Below the pieces are notes generated by a model that saw nothing but the letters and a program-made list of their open reading frames with translations, had not been told where the DNA came from and did no database searches. This document shows, piece after piece, positions 17,675-26,309 of a stretch of DNA of 64,000 nt. Position 1 is the stretch's first letter. The number at the start of each line of letters is the position of its first letter. The stretch is from Candidatus Poribacteria bacterium (GTDB lineage Bacteria > Poribacteria > WGA-4E > WGA-3G), in assembly GCA_003635185.1 (NCBI GenBank), contig PYJA01000021.1:1-64000 (forward strand). The letters run 5' to 3'. Made by a program: the position numbers and the translations under genes.

Positions 17675-17736
17675 ATGTATACTTTTTCGCAATTTGTATA
17701 CATATCCAGGTGGATATGTATAATTTGTATACATAT
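17675..17736. promoter_or_regulatory. 62-bp palindrome array upstream of fic, copy 2
   Basis: The array contains ATGTATAC-13 nt-GTATACAT, then TATACATATCC-AGGT-GGATATGTATA (a perfect 11-base inverted repeat) and a further GTATACATAT half-site. Position next to the fic start and the winged helix in Fic make it a likely operator. This is inferred, not shown. Confidence 0.6.
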
Positions 17737-17746
17737 TGATTGATCA

Positions 17747-18922
17747 TCAACCAAACAAAGCTCGCCGAATCTGTCGCACCGCCTGACGAATCCGATCCTC
17801 ATTTTCTACCAGCGCAATTCGGATATACCCCTCACCGTTGTGTCCAAATCCGGCACCCGGCGAGACACAAACCTCTGCCTCATTCAGGAGTTTCATTGAA
17901 AAGTCCATAGAATTGAGGTGTTTCCATGTATCAGGGATTGGTGCCCACACGAACATTGAGGCTTGCGGTTTTGGCACTTTCCAACCGATTCGATTTAATC
18001 CATCAACAAGTACATCACGGCGTTTACAATAAACATCTGCATTTTCCATAACCACATCTTCAGGTGTACGCAGTGCCATAATCGCAGCAATCTGAATCGG
18101 CGGAAAAATGCCGTAATCGTAATATCCTTTAATTCGGGCGAGTGCTTCAATGATGTCGCGGTTACCAGCGGCGAACCCACATCGCCATCCTGCCATGTTA
18201 TACGATTTGGACAGCGATATAAATTCAACACCAACGTCTTTCGCGCCTTTTGCCTGCAGAAAACTCGGTGCCTTATATCCGTCGAAAACGATATCTGCAT
18301 AAGCTAAATCGTGGATTACCAGCATATCCTGTTGTTTAGCAAATTGGACGACCTCTTCAAAGAAATCTAACTCTACGACTGCGCCAGTCGGATTGTGCGG
18401 AAAACTTAATATCAACACCTTCGGCCTCGGCCATATATCCCGCGTGATTTCTGCAAGGGAGGGAACAAAATCGTTTTCCTCAGAGAGCGGAATACTTACG
18501 ACGCTTCCGCCTGCAAGCACAACGCTATACATGTGAATAGGGAAAGTTGGGTTCGGTACCATTGCCAAATCACCATCATCAAGCAAGGCTAAAGCCAGAT
18601 GTCCAAGCCCCTCTTTTGTTCCGATGACAGCAATCGCTTCTTCATTCGGGTCAATGTCTACACCGAATCGGCGTTCATAGTGCCAGCTAACTTCCCTTCG
18701 CAGATTGTATATGCCGCGAGATGCGGAATAACGGTGGTTTCGGAGTTCTTGTGCTGCTTCCGTTAGCTTATCAATAATGGGTTGTGGAGTCGGTTGATTC
18801 GGATTCCCCATCCCCAAATCAATGATATCTATTCCCTGTTGCCGCCGTTCATGCGTCAACTGTTTGAGTTTGCCGAACATGTATGGCGGTAGTCGGTTTA
18901 ATCGTTTTGAATGTATAATCAT
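17747..18922 (-). CDS. AlaC-like alanine aminotransferase (class I/II)
   Basis: The 391-residue fold-I PLP aminotransferase is close in sequence pattern to E. coli AlaC and to LL-DAP aminotransferases: DIIDLGMGNPNQPTPQPIIDKL, RYSASRGIYNLRREVS, FPHNPTGAVVE, and the PLP lysine in SLSKSYNMAGWRCGFAAGN. Glutamate-pyruvate transamination is the most likely reaction, and LL-DAP aminotransferase remains possible. It is the last of three minus-strand genes (unknown protein, sulfatase, aminotransferase) with an 18-base gap after the sulfatase. Confidence 0.85.
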   Translation of the reverse strand: MIIHSKRLNRLPPYMFGKLKQLTHERRQQGIDIIDLGMGNPNQPTPQPIIDKLTEAAQELRNHRYSASRGIYNLRREVSWHYERRFGVDIDPNEEAIAVIGTKEGLGHLALALLDDGDLAMVPNPTFPIHMYSVVLAGGSVVSIPLSEENDFVPSLAEITRDIWPRPKVLILSFPHNPTGAVVELDFFEEVVQFAKQQDMLVIHDLAYADIVFDGYKAPSFLQAKGAKDVGVEFISLSKSYNMAGWRCGFAAGNRDIIEALARIKGYYDYGIFPPIQIAAIMALRTPEDVVMENADVYCKRRDVLVDGLNRIGWKVPKPQASMFVWAPIPDTWKHLNSMDFSMKLLNEAEVCVSPGAGFGHNGEGYIRIALVENEDRIRQAVRQIRRALFG

Positions 18923-18940
18923 CTTTTGAGTCCTGATTTA

Positions 18941-20371
18941 TTATTTAATTTTACCATGTTCCCAATGTTCCTGCAAACGTTTCCCCCAATTTGATATAAT
19001 TCTTTGCGGACCTCGGTGAATAATTTGTTGTCTATTGAGTTGACTTTCTTGTGCAAGGAGTCTTTCTCGGCACCTCTTAATGATTTCCTGATATTCTGGA
19101 GCATCGACGAGGTTTTCCGTTTCCCACGGATCATTGTGTTTGTCAAATAATTGTGCAAGTCCAAGTTGCTCGGGATCTGGACCGGGTGGCACAAAATCCT
19201 CCACCGCTTTTGGTTTATATTCTGTAACGTATTTATATTGGTCAGTGACAATCGCGCGTCCCCAATAATTACTCTCTATGTAAGCATATTCCCGCCAAGC
19301 AACATCTTCTCCTTCAGCAAGAGGTCGGAGACTGGTCCCTTGTACATCTTCAGGAGGGTCAATGCCTGCGTAATCACAGATTGTAGGAAATAGGTCTACA
19401 CCAGAGACGAAATGCGTTTCGTCAAACCGATCTTTCTTAACAGAAACGTTTTCCCCTAAACATGCCATAATAAACGGAACCCGCACGCTTTCCTCATAAA
19501 GCGAAAATTTCTGAAACATCTGATGGCTTCCGCACGCTTCACCGTGGTCGGCACTAAAGAGGATTAACGTGTTATCATAGAAAGGCGTTTGCCGCAGCAG
19601 CGATAGCACTCTTCCAATCTCTGCGTCAACTTTTTCAATGAATCTATAATAATTCCACCTGAAATAACGCCACTGAAGTTCGTCCCAATCCCGAACAGCT
19701 TTTAGGATGCGTGCATGAATAAGTGCGTCATCAACCCGCCTACAGACGTGATGTAATATTGTTTCACGTTCATCATAGTCAAAGTTTTCAGGAAGTGGTG
19801 GCAATTCATCTTCTGTAAGAATTCCCTGCTCCACAGGATTTGGAATATGTTTTTCCTCATGGTTGTGTAGATATTCACACACATCATGCGGATCAACGTA
19901 ACCAATTTGCAGATAGAACGGCTCATTACCATCGTAATTCGTTAGGAAATCTGCTACCGCGTGTGTAGATGCTGAATCGTAATATGCAGCACCGCCTGCG
20001 CCTATATCGTGTCCTCCGTAATAAAGCACCTCAAAACTTTCGCGTACATTTCTGCCGGGAACATGCCATTTTCCACAATGGAATACCTTATAGCCACCAG
20101 ACCTAAGGATCTGCCCGATATCAGGAATTTTTGTGTGAAGTTGTCCACCGTTAAAAGGCACACCTGTCTCGGATGTATATAATCCTGTTGCCCAGCTTGA
20201 CCGTGCAGCAGCGCAGACAGGGTCAGTACAATACGATTTCTTAAAGGAGGTTCCATTTCGGTGGAGTAGGTCGATATTAGGCGTGTGGAGATACGGATTT
20301 CCGTAAGCCGATAGGGCATCCCAGGAATGCTGGTCAGTGTTAATGAAGAGAATATTGGGACGTTTGTTCAT
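18941..20371 (-). CDS. Sulfatase (type I, formylglycine)
   Basis: The 476-residue alkaline-phosphatase-superfamily sulfatase begins RPNILFINTDQHSWDAL, which includes the first metal ligand (D13). The formylglycine motif is C53-A-A-A-R57 followed by SSWATGLY, the Cys-type site that needs a formylglycine-generating enzyme. FSADHGEACGSH supplies the remaining metal ligands. There is no signal peptide, so it is probably cytoplasmic. The substrate (choline sulfate, sugar sulfate or other) cannot be told. It overlaps the preceding unknown gene by four bases. Confidence 0.9.
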   Translation of the reverse strand: MNKRPNILFINTDQHSWDALSAYGNPYLHTPNIDLLHRNGTSFKKSYCTDPVCAAARSSWATGLYTSETGVPFNGGQLHTKIPDIGQILRSGGYKVFHCGKWHVPGRNVRESFEVLYYGGHDIGAGGAAYYDSASTHAVADFLTNYDGNEPFYLQIGYVDPHDVCEYLHNHEEKHIPNPVEQGILTEDELPPLPENFDYDERETILHHVCRRVDDALIHARILKAVRDWDELQWRYFRWNYYRFIEKVDAEIGRVLSLLRQTPFYDNTLILFSADHGEACGSHQMFQKFSLYEESVRVPFIMACLGENVSVKKDRFDETHFVSGVDLFPTICDYAGIDPPEDVQGTSLRPLAEGEDVAWREYAYIESNYWGRAIVTDQYKYVTEYKPKAVEDFVPPGPDPEQLGLAQLFDKHNDPWETENLVDAPEYQEIIKRCRERLLAQESQLNRQQIIHRGPQRIISNWGKRLQEHWEHGKIK

Positions 20372-21171
20372 GAAGGGTCCCCCGTCTTCTCTTTAAGGAC
20401 TAACGTCTCAAAAGTACTGGAAACAATAACGATGTTCCCGTTTGCATCAACCCACCAATATGATGGCAAAACGCCTGTGCCATAAAGGTAATAACCATCA
20501 AGTGGGGTTGGGGAGTGGACTGAATCAAGAAAACCGAGTTTGTTTTTGGGTCTGAGTTGCTCAAGATCATCAAGCAAGGCGATATCTACATCATCACCTA
20601 ATGCTTTCAGCCTTTCAGCAAGTGCGGGAATCACGTCTAAAAGTGCCCAATTGCACGTCAATGGAAAGGAGTTGTTCACTGTTCCTGCCGTGATTTCTGC
20701 TCCATTAATGCCAAGTAGAATCTCTGCATATGAGGTAAGCCGTCCATCCCACTTCAGTGTGGAATATCTGTCATTACAACTATTTTGAGCATCAACCCGC
20801 CAACTACCATAAAGAGGACGGTAGCATTCATTCTGGCAATGGAATTGGAGACGTAAATCTTCACCACTCGTTGTATTTTGGTATTGGACATTATAGTTCC
20901 AAATATCATCGTTGCGCTTCTGGCGTTCAACAATAACTGTTCCAATACTTAGTACCCCTTTCTGATTACCCCTTCTTTTATAGCCTCGCCAGAAATTCGG
21001 CAAAATCTGATAAACATGCTTTTTAAAATCTTCAGTATCCGCGCTTACGCTGTCAGCAGCAGATTTGACTTCAGACTCATCAAGTAATTTGATCAATATC
21101 TGTGCAAAGTCAGGGTTTTGTGCACCATGATTATAGTCAAACGACCAATGTAGTGGGTTGCTATCGTCCAT
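20368..21171 (-). CDS. Protein of unknown function upstream of sulfatase
   Basis: The 267-residue protein is not recognised. It has no signal peptide or membrane segment. It shows a beta-rich middle (SIGTVIVERQKRNDDIWNYN) with several cysteines (about 115-150, CQNEC and NSCNDRYSTLKWDG) and a C-terminal half with DGYYLYGTGVLPSYWWVDANG. Its stop overlaps the sulfatase start (ATGA), so the two are translated together and probably act on related matters. No start further upstream is favoured. Confidence 0.6.
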   Translation of the reverse strand: MDDSNPLHWSFDYNHGAQNPDFAQILIKLLDESEVKSAADSVSADTEDFKKHVYQILPNFWRGYKRRGNQKGVLSIGTVIVERQKRNDDIWNYNVQYQNTTSGEDLRLQFHCQNECYRPLYGSWRVDAQNSCNDRYSTLKWDGRLTSYAEILLGINGAEITAGTVNNSFPLTCNWALLDVIPALAERLKALGDDVDIALLDDLEQLRPKNKLGFLDSVHSPTPLDGYYLYGTGVLPSYWWVDANGNIVIVSSTFETLVLKEKTGDPS

Positions 21172-21264
21172 GATTTTACGGGGTTTGGGTTTAAGTGATA
21201 AAGTGCTTGGGCAAGCGTTCTATGTAATGTTTTTAGTTTTGTGTTTTAGCATACTCCACATATT

Positions 21265-21957
21265 TTATTTATCCTCCTGAACAAATATCACCCCCTCAGG
21301 GACTTTGCCAGATGCGGCTTTATGAGCATATCGGGTTGTTTCCGGTAAGCGGTATCCTTTGCAACATGCCAATGTTAACATGCGTGCTGAATTAAGCGAA
21401 ATACGGTGCCCAATTGATACGTATACAACGCTAACGTTTGTACGTGTTCGGAGAACAGTCCCGATAATCTCGTCTTTGTCCAAAAGGTCTGTATAGGCAC
21501 CTTTTTCCTTGTTTGGTTCAGTGTATTGCCCACACAAACGAGACTTTGCACATCCAATTGTCGGTTTATCCAAAATTAACCCTAAGTGACATGCAAGTCC
21601 AAACCGTCTTGGATGAGCAATTCCTTGACCGTCTACTATTAATAAGTCTGGTTCTGTTTGTAAACGTGCGAAAGCCACCAGAAGTGGTGGTATTTCGCGA
21701 AATGATAAGTATCCCGGTATATACGGGAAATTGACACAACTTTCAGCAACCACACCGTCTACTACCTGTAAATCAGGAAAACTAAGGATAACAACAGACG
21801 CGAGCGCGATATCGTTTTTGAACCCAATATCTACACCAGCGACCGTCTTAATTGTCTCAAACCGATCTATCCGGACTATCTGCTTGCTCAACTCATTTTG
21901 GAGCTGCCGCGCTTGTTCAGTTGTGACATTCCATGAATGGAGGTCTTTATACTGCAT
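21265..21957 (-). CDS. nfi: Endonuclease V
   Basis: The 230-residue protein repairs deaminated DNA by cutting near deoxyinosine. The family signatures are AGVDIGFKNDIALASVVIL with the first metal Asp, YIPGYLSFREIPPLL, LLIVDGQGIAHPRRFGLACHLG with the second Asp, and GCAKSRLCG. Length is normal. It is a single gene with no close partner. The region upstream carries a MITE copy (22021-22139). Confidence 0.93.
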   Translation of the reverse strand: MQYKDLHSWNVTTEQARQLQNELSKQIVRIDRFETIKTVAGVDIGFKNDIALASVVILSFPDLQVVDGVVAESCVNFPYIPGYLSFREIPPLLVAFARLQTEPDLLIVDGQGIAHPRRFGLACHLGLILDKPTIGCAKSRLCGQYTEPNKEKGAYTDLLDKDEIIGTVLRTRTNVSVVYVSIGHRISLNSARMLTLACCKGYRLPETTRYAHKAASGKVPEGVIFVQEDK

Positions 21958-22020
21958 ATTGCTGCTCGTGCTGACTCCTCAAAAAATGTCACATCCATCT
22001 ACCTTAAGTTGTACAATATC

Positions 22021-22139
22021 AGAACTTACGCAATTTGACCAGAAAACAAGCAAATTTACCTAAAAATCCGTTATTTCATCACTTTTAACCTTCTAAATCC
22101 CCTTATCAAGAGGGCTTTAGGAGGAAATGCGTAAGTTCT
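22021..22139. mobile_element. MITE family 1, copy a (119 bp)
   Basis: The terminal inverted repeats are AGAACTTACGCA (22021-22032) and TGCGTAAGTTCT (22128-22139). The inside includes CCCCTTATCAAG. Related copies lie at 27518-27632 and 48049-48210. Confidence 0.75.
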
Positions 22140-22168
22140 AAATATATTATATGATAACGGGAACTGTG

Positions 22169-22324
22169 TCAGTTGTCAAGCATTTTTTGTGTTGCTTTTT
22201 CGATATCAGCGATTCGCGGTTTGGCGATATGTCGGACTCCTGCAAAAAAAGCGTTTAGGATTAAGTACCCAGCACCAATTCCCATCAAGGCACATAAAAA
22301 ACCAAGAAGTATTACGTTAAACAT
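22169..22324 (-). CDS. Small membrane protein, 51 residues
   Basis: The first 25 residues form one hydrophobic helix (FNVILLGFLCALMGIGAGYL), followed by a polar tail (IAKPRIADIEKATQKML). The start at 22324 is chosen because AGGAGAG lies seven bases before it. A longer frame from 22354 lacks such a site. The family is not recognised. It is placed downstream of a noncoding MITE-bearing region and could be a short membrane accessory protein. Confidence 0.4.
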   Translation of the reverse strand: MFNVILLGFLCALMGIGAGYLILNAFFAGVRHIAKPRIADIEKATQKMLDN

Positions 22325-22775
22325 CAAATTTCTCTCCTGCAACCTAAATTCCATCAGGTACTCTACATTAACATTTTAATGTATTTATCTACACCGATTT
22401 TCATTGATATTATATTTTAATTCCGTTACAAAACACTTTCACTGACATATTTGACCATTTTGGTAAAATGCATAATTGCTACGAAAGTGTTGCAATACAA
22501 AACGATATTTCTTTTGCCTGGTTTCAAATCTGTTGTGAATTTATACTGAGCAAAAATGATGCCATTTTGAAAATTACGGGTTCATTCTGCTATTTTTAAC
22601 GAAGCAAACTTGTGGATGATGTGGAGTTTTATGGGTATTAGGTGGGACACTATGTGGAAAGTTTATGGAAGTATGGTGAGACATTTTACCGAAGGGAAAT
22701 GGTGAAAAGGTGTGTCAAAATTGAGACATGCTTGTAGTAAATTACAGTAATACTCAATTAACGCGATTCATATAG

Positions 22776-22913
22776 GTATATACCACCCAGGGTTATTTAG
22801 TAGAACTATTGGACAAAAACCAACTCTATGTTCACCTCTCCGAAATTGAGGATGCAGATTTTGAGGTGAGTGCAGAAGATAAGGCGTTGAATAGGATGTT
22901 CTATGGAGAATAA
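22776..22913 (+). pseudogene. Possible C-terminal gene fragment
   Basis: The frame reads without stop for 45 codons to a TAA, with an acidic composition like a real protein (LSEIEDADFEVSAEDKALNR). It has no start codon or ribosome site and a stop directly upstream. The family is unknown. It could equally be chance. Confidence 0.25.
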
Positions 22914-23130
22914 CCTAAGTGGTTGACTCGGTAAGTTTTTGTGCTTTGAAATCTCTAAATACACCCCCCCTTTATCCCCCCGCAAGCGAGGGGAAGGGAC
23001 TTTTGGATCTATTAGGTCCGTTCTTCATATAATAAACGTTTAGCGAGTAAACCACTAAGTTGCCACGGACAAGATTTCAGACATGCAGACACCATTTTTA
23101 ATAGAGAAGGGCTCATTATTCACCAAAATT

Positions 23131-23184
23131 TGTAGCGTAAACTTTTAGTTTGCGCATGTATAGGCACAAACTGGAAGTTTATGG
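23131..23184. repeat. REP-like palindrome, copy B
   Basis: It reads TGTAGCGTAAACTTTTAG followed by GCACAAACTGGAAGTTTATG, the same two-hairpin plan as copy A, with a less perfect outer stem. Confidence 0.65.
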
Positions 23185-23366
23185 GACAGGTTTCCGTTGT
23201 GTGTGCAATCTGCGTTTCTCCGCGATTCAGATAAAAAAGGGTGACAAAAACTTTACACACCCTATCCGCGCAAAAAACTTGATTTTTACCACACAATATG
23301 GTATACTTTAATAACTGATACATGCAATTATAGGAGAACCGACTGGAAGTAGAAGTAAGGAGACCC

Positions 23367-24431
23367 ATGCCAAAACCCGGGCGTGAACCAGCACAAACAA
23401 AAGACCTCGTCACCGCATATCTCAAGGAAGTCAAAACCAAAGTAGATGCATGTATCTTTGACTTTCTTCCCACCACCCATAAGCATCAGGATGTCCATCA
23501 ATTATACCAAATGATGTTAGATTATCCGCGACGTGCGGGCAAAGGATTGAGACCTGCGCTCTGCTTGCTGATCTGTGAGGTATTCGGTGGAGATGCAGAA
23601 CGTGCTGTTAATACTGCTGCAGCACTTGAACTGCTGCAGAATTGGCTGCTTATTCACGATGACATTGAAGATGGTTCTGAACTTCGACGTGGTGAACCGT
23701 GTCTACACCAAAAGCATGGAATCCCGATGGCTATCAATGTAGGAGACGCACTGCACTGTAAAATGTGGGAGATGCTTCACCGAAACACTGATATCCTCGG
23801 ACATGAACTCGCCTTCCAGATACTATCCGAATTTATACAACTGAGCAATCAAGTCGTTGAAGGGCAACACATTGAATTGAGCTGGGTCCACAATAATCAA
23901 TGGAATCTTAACGAAAACGATTATTGGACTATGTGTATTCAGAAAACTGCGTGGTACACTTGCATCACACCGTGTCGCGTAGGGGCAATCATCGGCGGCG
24001 CAAGTGCCGAAGAAACCGATGTCTTTATTGAAATCGGAAAATCTCTGGGAGTTGCATTCCAAATTCAGGACGATGTTCTCAATTTAATTGGCGATGTCGG
24101 TAGATATGGCAAAGAAATTGCTGGAGACATTAGTGAAGGCAAACGTACACTTGTGCTTATTCATCTCTTCAATTCATGCACGCCATCAGAGGCGCAAAAC
24201 GTAATTGACATCATGGCACGACCACGAACTGAAAAAACGGAAGCAGAGGTGCAAAGTGTCCTGCAATTGATGCAAAAATACAACTCTATTCAATATGCAC
24301 AAGAGTGCTCTAATACACTATTAAAAGAAGCAGTAGAAAAGTTTAATCAGAATTTTGCCCACCTTCCAGATAGTAGGGCAAAGCATCTATTTTTATCCCT
24401 AATTCACTTTTTCGTTGAACGCGAATATTAG
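23367..24431 (+). CDS. Polyprenyl diphosphate synthase (GGPP/FPP type)
   Basis: The 354-residue all-trans prenyl synthase joins isopentenyl diphosphate to an allylic diphosphate. The first Asp-rich motif is D98-D-I-E-D102 followed by GSELRRGEPCLHQKHG. The second is FQIQDDVLNLIGD. RRAGKGLRP (55-63) supplies the diphosphate-binding residues. It uses the products of the MEP pathway (ispE at 8.3 kb). Chain length is not certain: the residues before the first motif, LLIH, have no bulky stopper. A LacD-like aldolase follows by 18 bases. Confidence 0.9.
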   Translation: MPKPGREPAQTKDLVTAYLKEVKTKVDACIFDFLPTTHKHQDVHQLYQMMLDYPRRAGKGLRPALCLLICEVFGGDAERAVNTAAALELLQNWLLIHDDIEDGSELRRGEPCLHQKHGIPMAINVGDALHCKMWEMLHRNTDILGHELAFQILSEFIQLSNQVVEGQHIELSWVHNNQWNLNENDYWTMCIQKTAWYTCITPCRVGAIIGGASAEETDVFIEIGKSLGVAFQIQDDVLNLIGDVGRYGKEIAGDISEGKRTLVLIHLFNSCTPSEAQNVIDIMARPRTEKTEAEVQSVLQLMQKYNSIQYAQECSNTLLKEAVEKFNQNFAHLPDSRAKHLFLSLIHFFVEREY

Positions 24432-24449
24432 TAAGGAGAACACATTTTA

Positions 24450-25523
24450 ATGGCTAACACTGGTATTTCATCTGGCAAATTGAGAGGACTCATGAAACTC
24501 GCCGATGCAAGCGGCAAGTTTAAAATGATGGCGATTGACCAACGCGGTTCTATGGTAACCAAACTTGCAGAAGTCCTTGGCACCGACAAGACGAATGTCC
24601 AATATTCTGATGTCGCATCACTCAAAACCTTAATTACACGAATTCTTGCGCCAAATTCTACCGCAGTTTTGACTGACCCTATCTACGGACACCCATTTTC
24701 AATTACGGAGATTCCACGGGATGTGGCACTACTTCTTGCCTATGAAGAATCTGGCTACGTAAGTGAAGGTGTCAGTGAAAATGAGCGTCTTTCTAATCCT
24801 ATTGAAAATTGGACTATTGAAAAAGCGCAACGCGCCGGCGCAGACGCTATCAAACTACTCGCTTATTATCATCCCGATGCTTCTGAAGCAACTTTGCAGC
24901 ATCAGCAAGCCTTTGTCCGTCATGTTGGAGATGAATGTGAAAAACATGACCTGCCGTTTCTTCTCGAACTCGTAAGTTATGCCCTTGAAGGTACAACGAA
25001 AAGCGTTGCGTTTGCAAAACAGAAACCGGACTTGGTCATCCGTAGCGTCCAAGAATTTACTGTCCCATCCTATAAAGTTGATATTCTAAAATTAGAATTT
25101 CCAGCAGATCTAAAATATACGACTGAATACCAAGATCGTGCATTTTATGCAGGTGAATCTGCTTACGACTTGAGTGAAGTTAAAAATGTCTGTCAGAAAT
25201 TAGATGAAACGTCAACGTTACCATGGGTCATTTTGAGTGCTGGTGTAGATATTGAGGAATTCATTGAAAACGTTCAACTCGCCACTGCAGCAGGCGCGAG
25301 CGGGTTTTTGTGTGGACGTGCTATCTGGAAAGATGCTGTTGATTTTTATCCTGACATCAGCGCAGTTACACAGTTCCTCGAAAATGATGCAACAACCAAT
25401 TTCCATAATGCAAATGCAGCCGCAGAAAACGCGTTACCGTGGTTTGAGCATCGCCACTTTGGAGGTGTTGAGAACATCCATCTTGCCAAACAATCTGAAA
25501 ATTGGTTCCAAGACTACCAGTAA
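24450..25523 (+). CDS. Tagatose 1,6-diphosphate aldolase-like (LacD family)
   Basis: The 357-residue protein is a class I (Schiff base) aldolase of the LacD family, recognised by LRGLMKLADASGKFKMMAIDQRGS near the start, LLYAYEESGY-like segments, ADAIKLLAYYHPD, and KVDILKLEFP, in which the lysine is likely to form the Schiff base. Many phyla carry this gene apart from lactose genes, so the true sugar phosphate is not certain. The ribosome site AAGGAGA precedes it and the preceding prenyl synthase stop is near, so co-transcription is likely but the functional link is unclear. Confidence 0.85.
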   Translation: MANTGISSGKLRGLMKLADASGKFKMMAIDQRGSMVTKLAEVLGTDKTNVQYSDVASLKTLITRILAPNSTAVLTDPIYGHPFSITEIPRDVALLLAYEESGYVSEGVSENERLSNPIENWTIEKAQRAGADAIKLLAYYHPDASEATLQHQQAFVRHVGDECEKHDLPFLLELVSYALEGTTKSVAFAKQKPDLVIRSVQEFTVPSYKVDILKLEFPADLKYTTEYQDRAFYAGESAYDLSEVKNVCQKLDETSTLPWVILSAGVDIEEFIENVQLATAAGASGFLCGRAIWKDAVDFYPDISAVTQFLENDATTNFHNANAAAENALPWFEHRHFGGVENIHLAKQSENWFQDYQ

Positions 25524-25544
25524 CGGACAGACAACGGATTTATC

Positions 25545-26045
25545 CTACTGGAGCACATTTTCAATTTTATCGAGAATTTTGCGCGCTATATCAAGGGTGA
25601 TCTCATCGGAAACTTGCCCGCCGATTTCGGCGACAAGGACAACAACAGTGTCCCGAACGAAAAGCCAATTTGCACCCGCTTGCCACACTGAGTCTCCAAG
25701 TGTAACCTGATCTGTGGATACTGGTTGATAAATAGATTCGTGTCCACCGAATTTTGAGATGGTTCGCGGAGATAATCGAGCTCGGCCTTCATCAGCTGCG
25801 GTGTACGCTTCATCAGCGGATTGAAAAAACCAATAATTTAGCACAACTTGCGAGGCAGGCGCATTATTCAACCACCACCGATCACGCCAACCGAATTGCG
25901 CAATTGGCTTGGCAGGCGCAGTCGGAGAATAGAGTTCTTGAGTGGAACTCAAACGTGCCGAATACGCTGATAAATCTGTTACAGTTAATCGAATTGATTC
26001 CAGTGTAATATTCATAATAAACATGATAACATGTCCACAGCACAA
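25545..26045 (-). CDS. Hypothetical protein, 166 residues or shorter
   Basis: The gene converges with the aldolase gene. The frame is open from 26045. An internal ATG at 26015 gives a 156-residue form starting MNITLESIRLTVTD. Neither has a good ribosome site. There is no signal peptide or membrane helix. Features include PIAQFGWRDRWWLNNAP and IGGQVSDEITLDIARKILDKI at the end. The family is unknown, and the periodic pattern of strands and helices suggests a compact alpha/beta domain. Confidence 0.5.
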   Translation of the reverse strand: MCCGHVIMFIMNITLESIRLTVTDLSAYSARLSSTQELYSPTAPAKPIAQFGWRDRWWLNNAPASQVVLNYWFFQSADEAYTAADEGRARLSPRTISKFGGHESIYQPVSTDQVTLGDSVWQAGANWLFVRDTVVVLVAEIGGQVSDEITLDIARKILDKIENVLQ

Positions 26046-26146
26046 TTTCTAATTAAAAACGCAAATTTATTAAACATTTTTTACCTAAAAAACAACTAAC
26101 GATTTAAGTTTTTACGTATTCTGTTAAATTAATCTAAGTTGCCACA

Positions 26147-26203
26147 TGTAGCACAATCTGTTAGATTGTGCCTGTGAGAACGCAAACTCACAGTTTGCGC
26201 TAC
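26147..26203. repeat. REP-like palindrome, copy C
   Basis: TGTAGCACAATCTGTTAGAT begins two hairpins, closed on the right by CAGTTTGCGCTACG. It is placed between the hypothetical gene and lptF. Confidence 0.7.
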
Positions 26204-26309
26204 GGAATCTTGTGAAAAATGGATCATTCTCTATAAAAAACGGTGTTTGCAAGTCTAAAATCTTATAGATGGCAATTTGAGTTAAATTACGTCAATCTAA
26301 ACAAAAAAT

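Larger units (their letters stand above)
22325..23366. other. Long intergenic region with gene fragment and repeat
   Basis: About 1 kb without an intact gene. A 46-codon open stretch on + at 22776-22913 (containing QLYVHLSEIEDADFEVSAED, ending MFYGE then TAA) lacks a start and may be the tail of a lost gene. A REP-like copy lies at 23131-23184. The remainder shows AT-rich sequence and a C/G-rich run near 22965-22995 resembling MITE interiors. Confidence 0.5.

Noticed and set aside
22960-23000. C-rich run as a regulatory site
   Set aside because: It resembles MITE interiors but has no inverted ends; no support for function.
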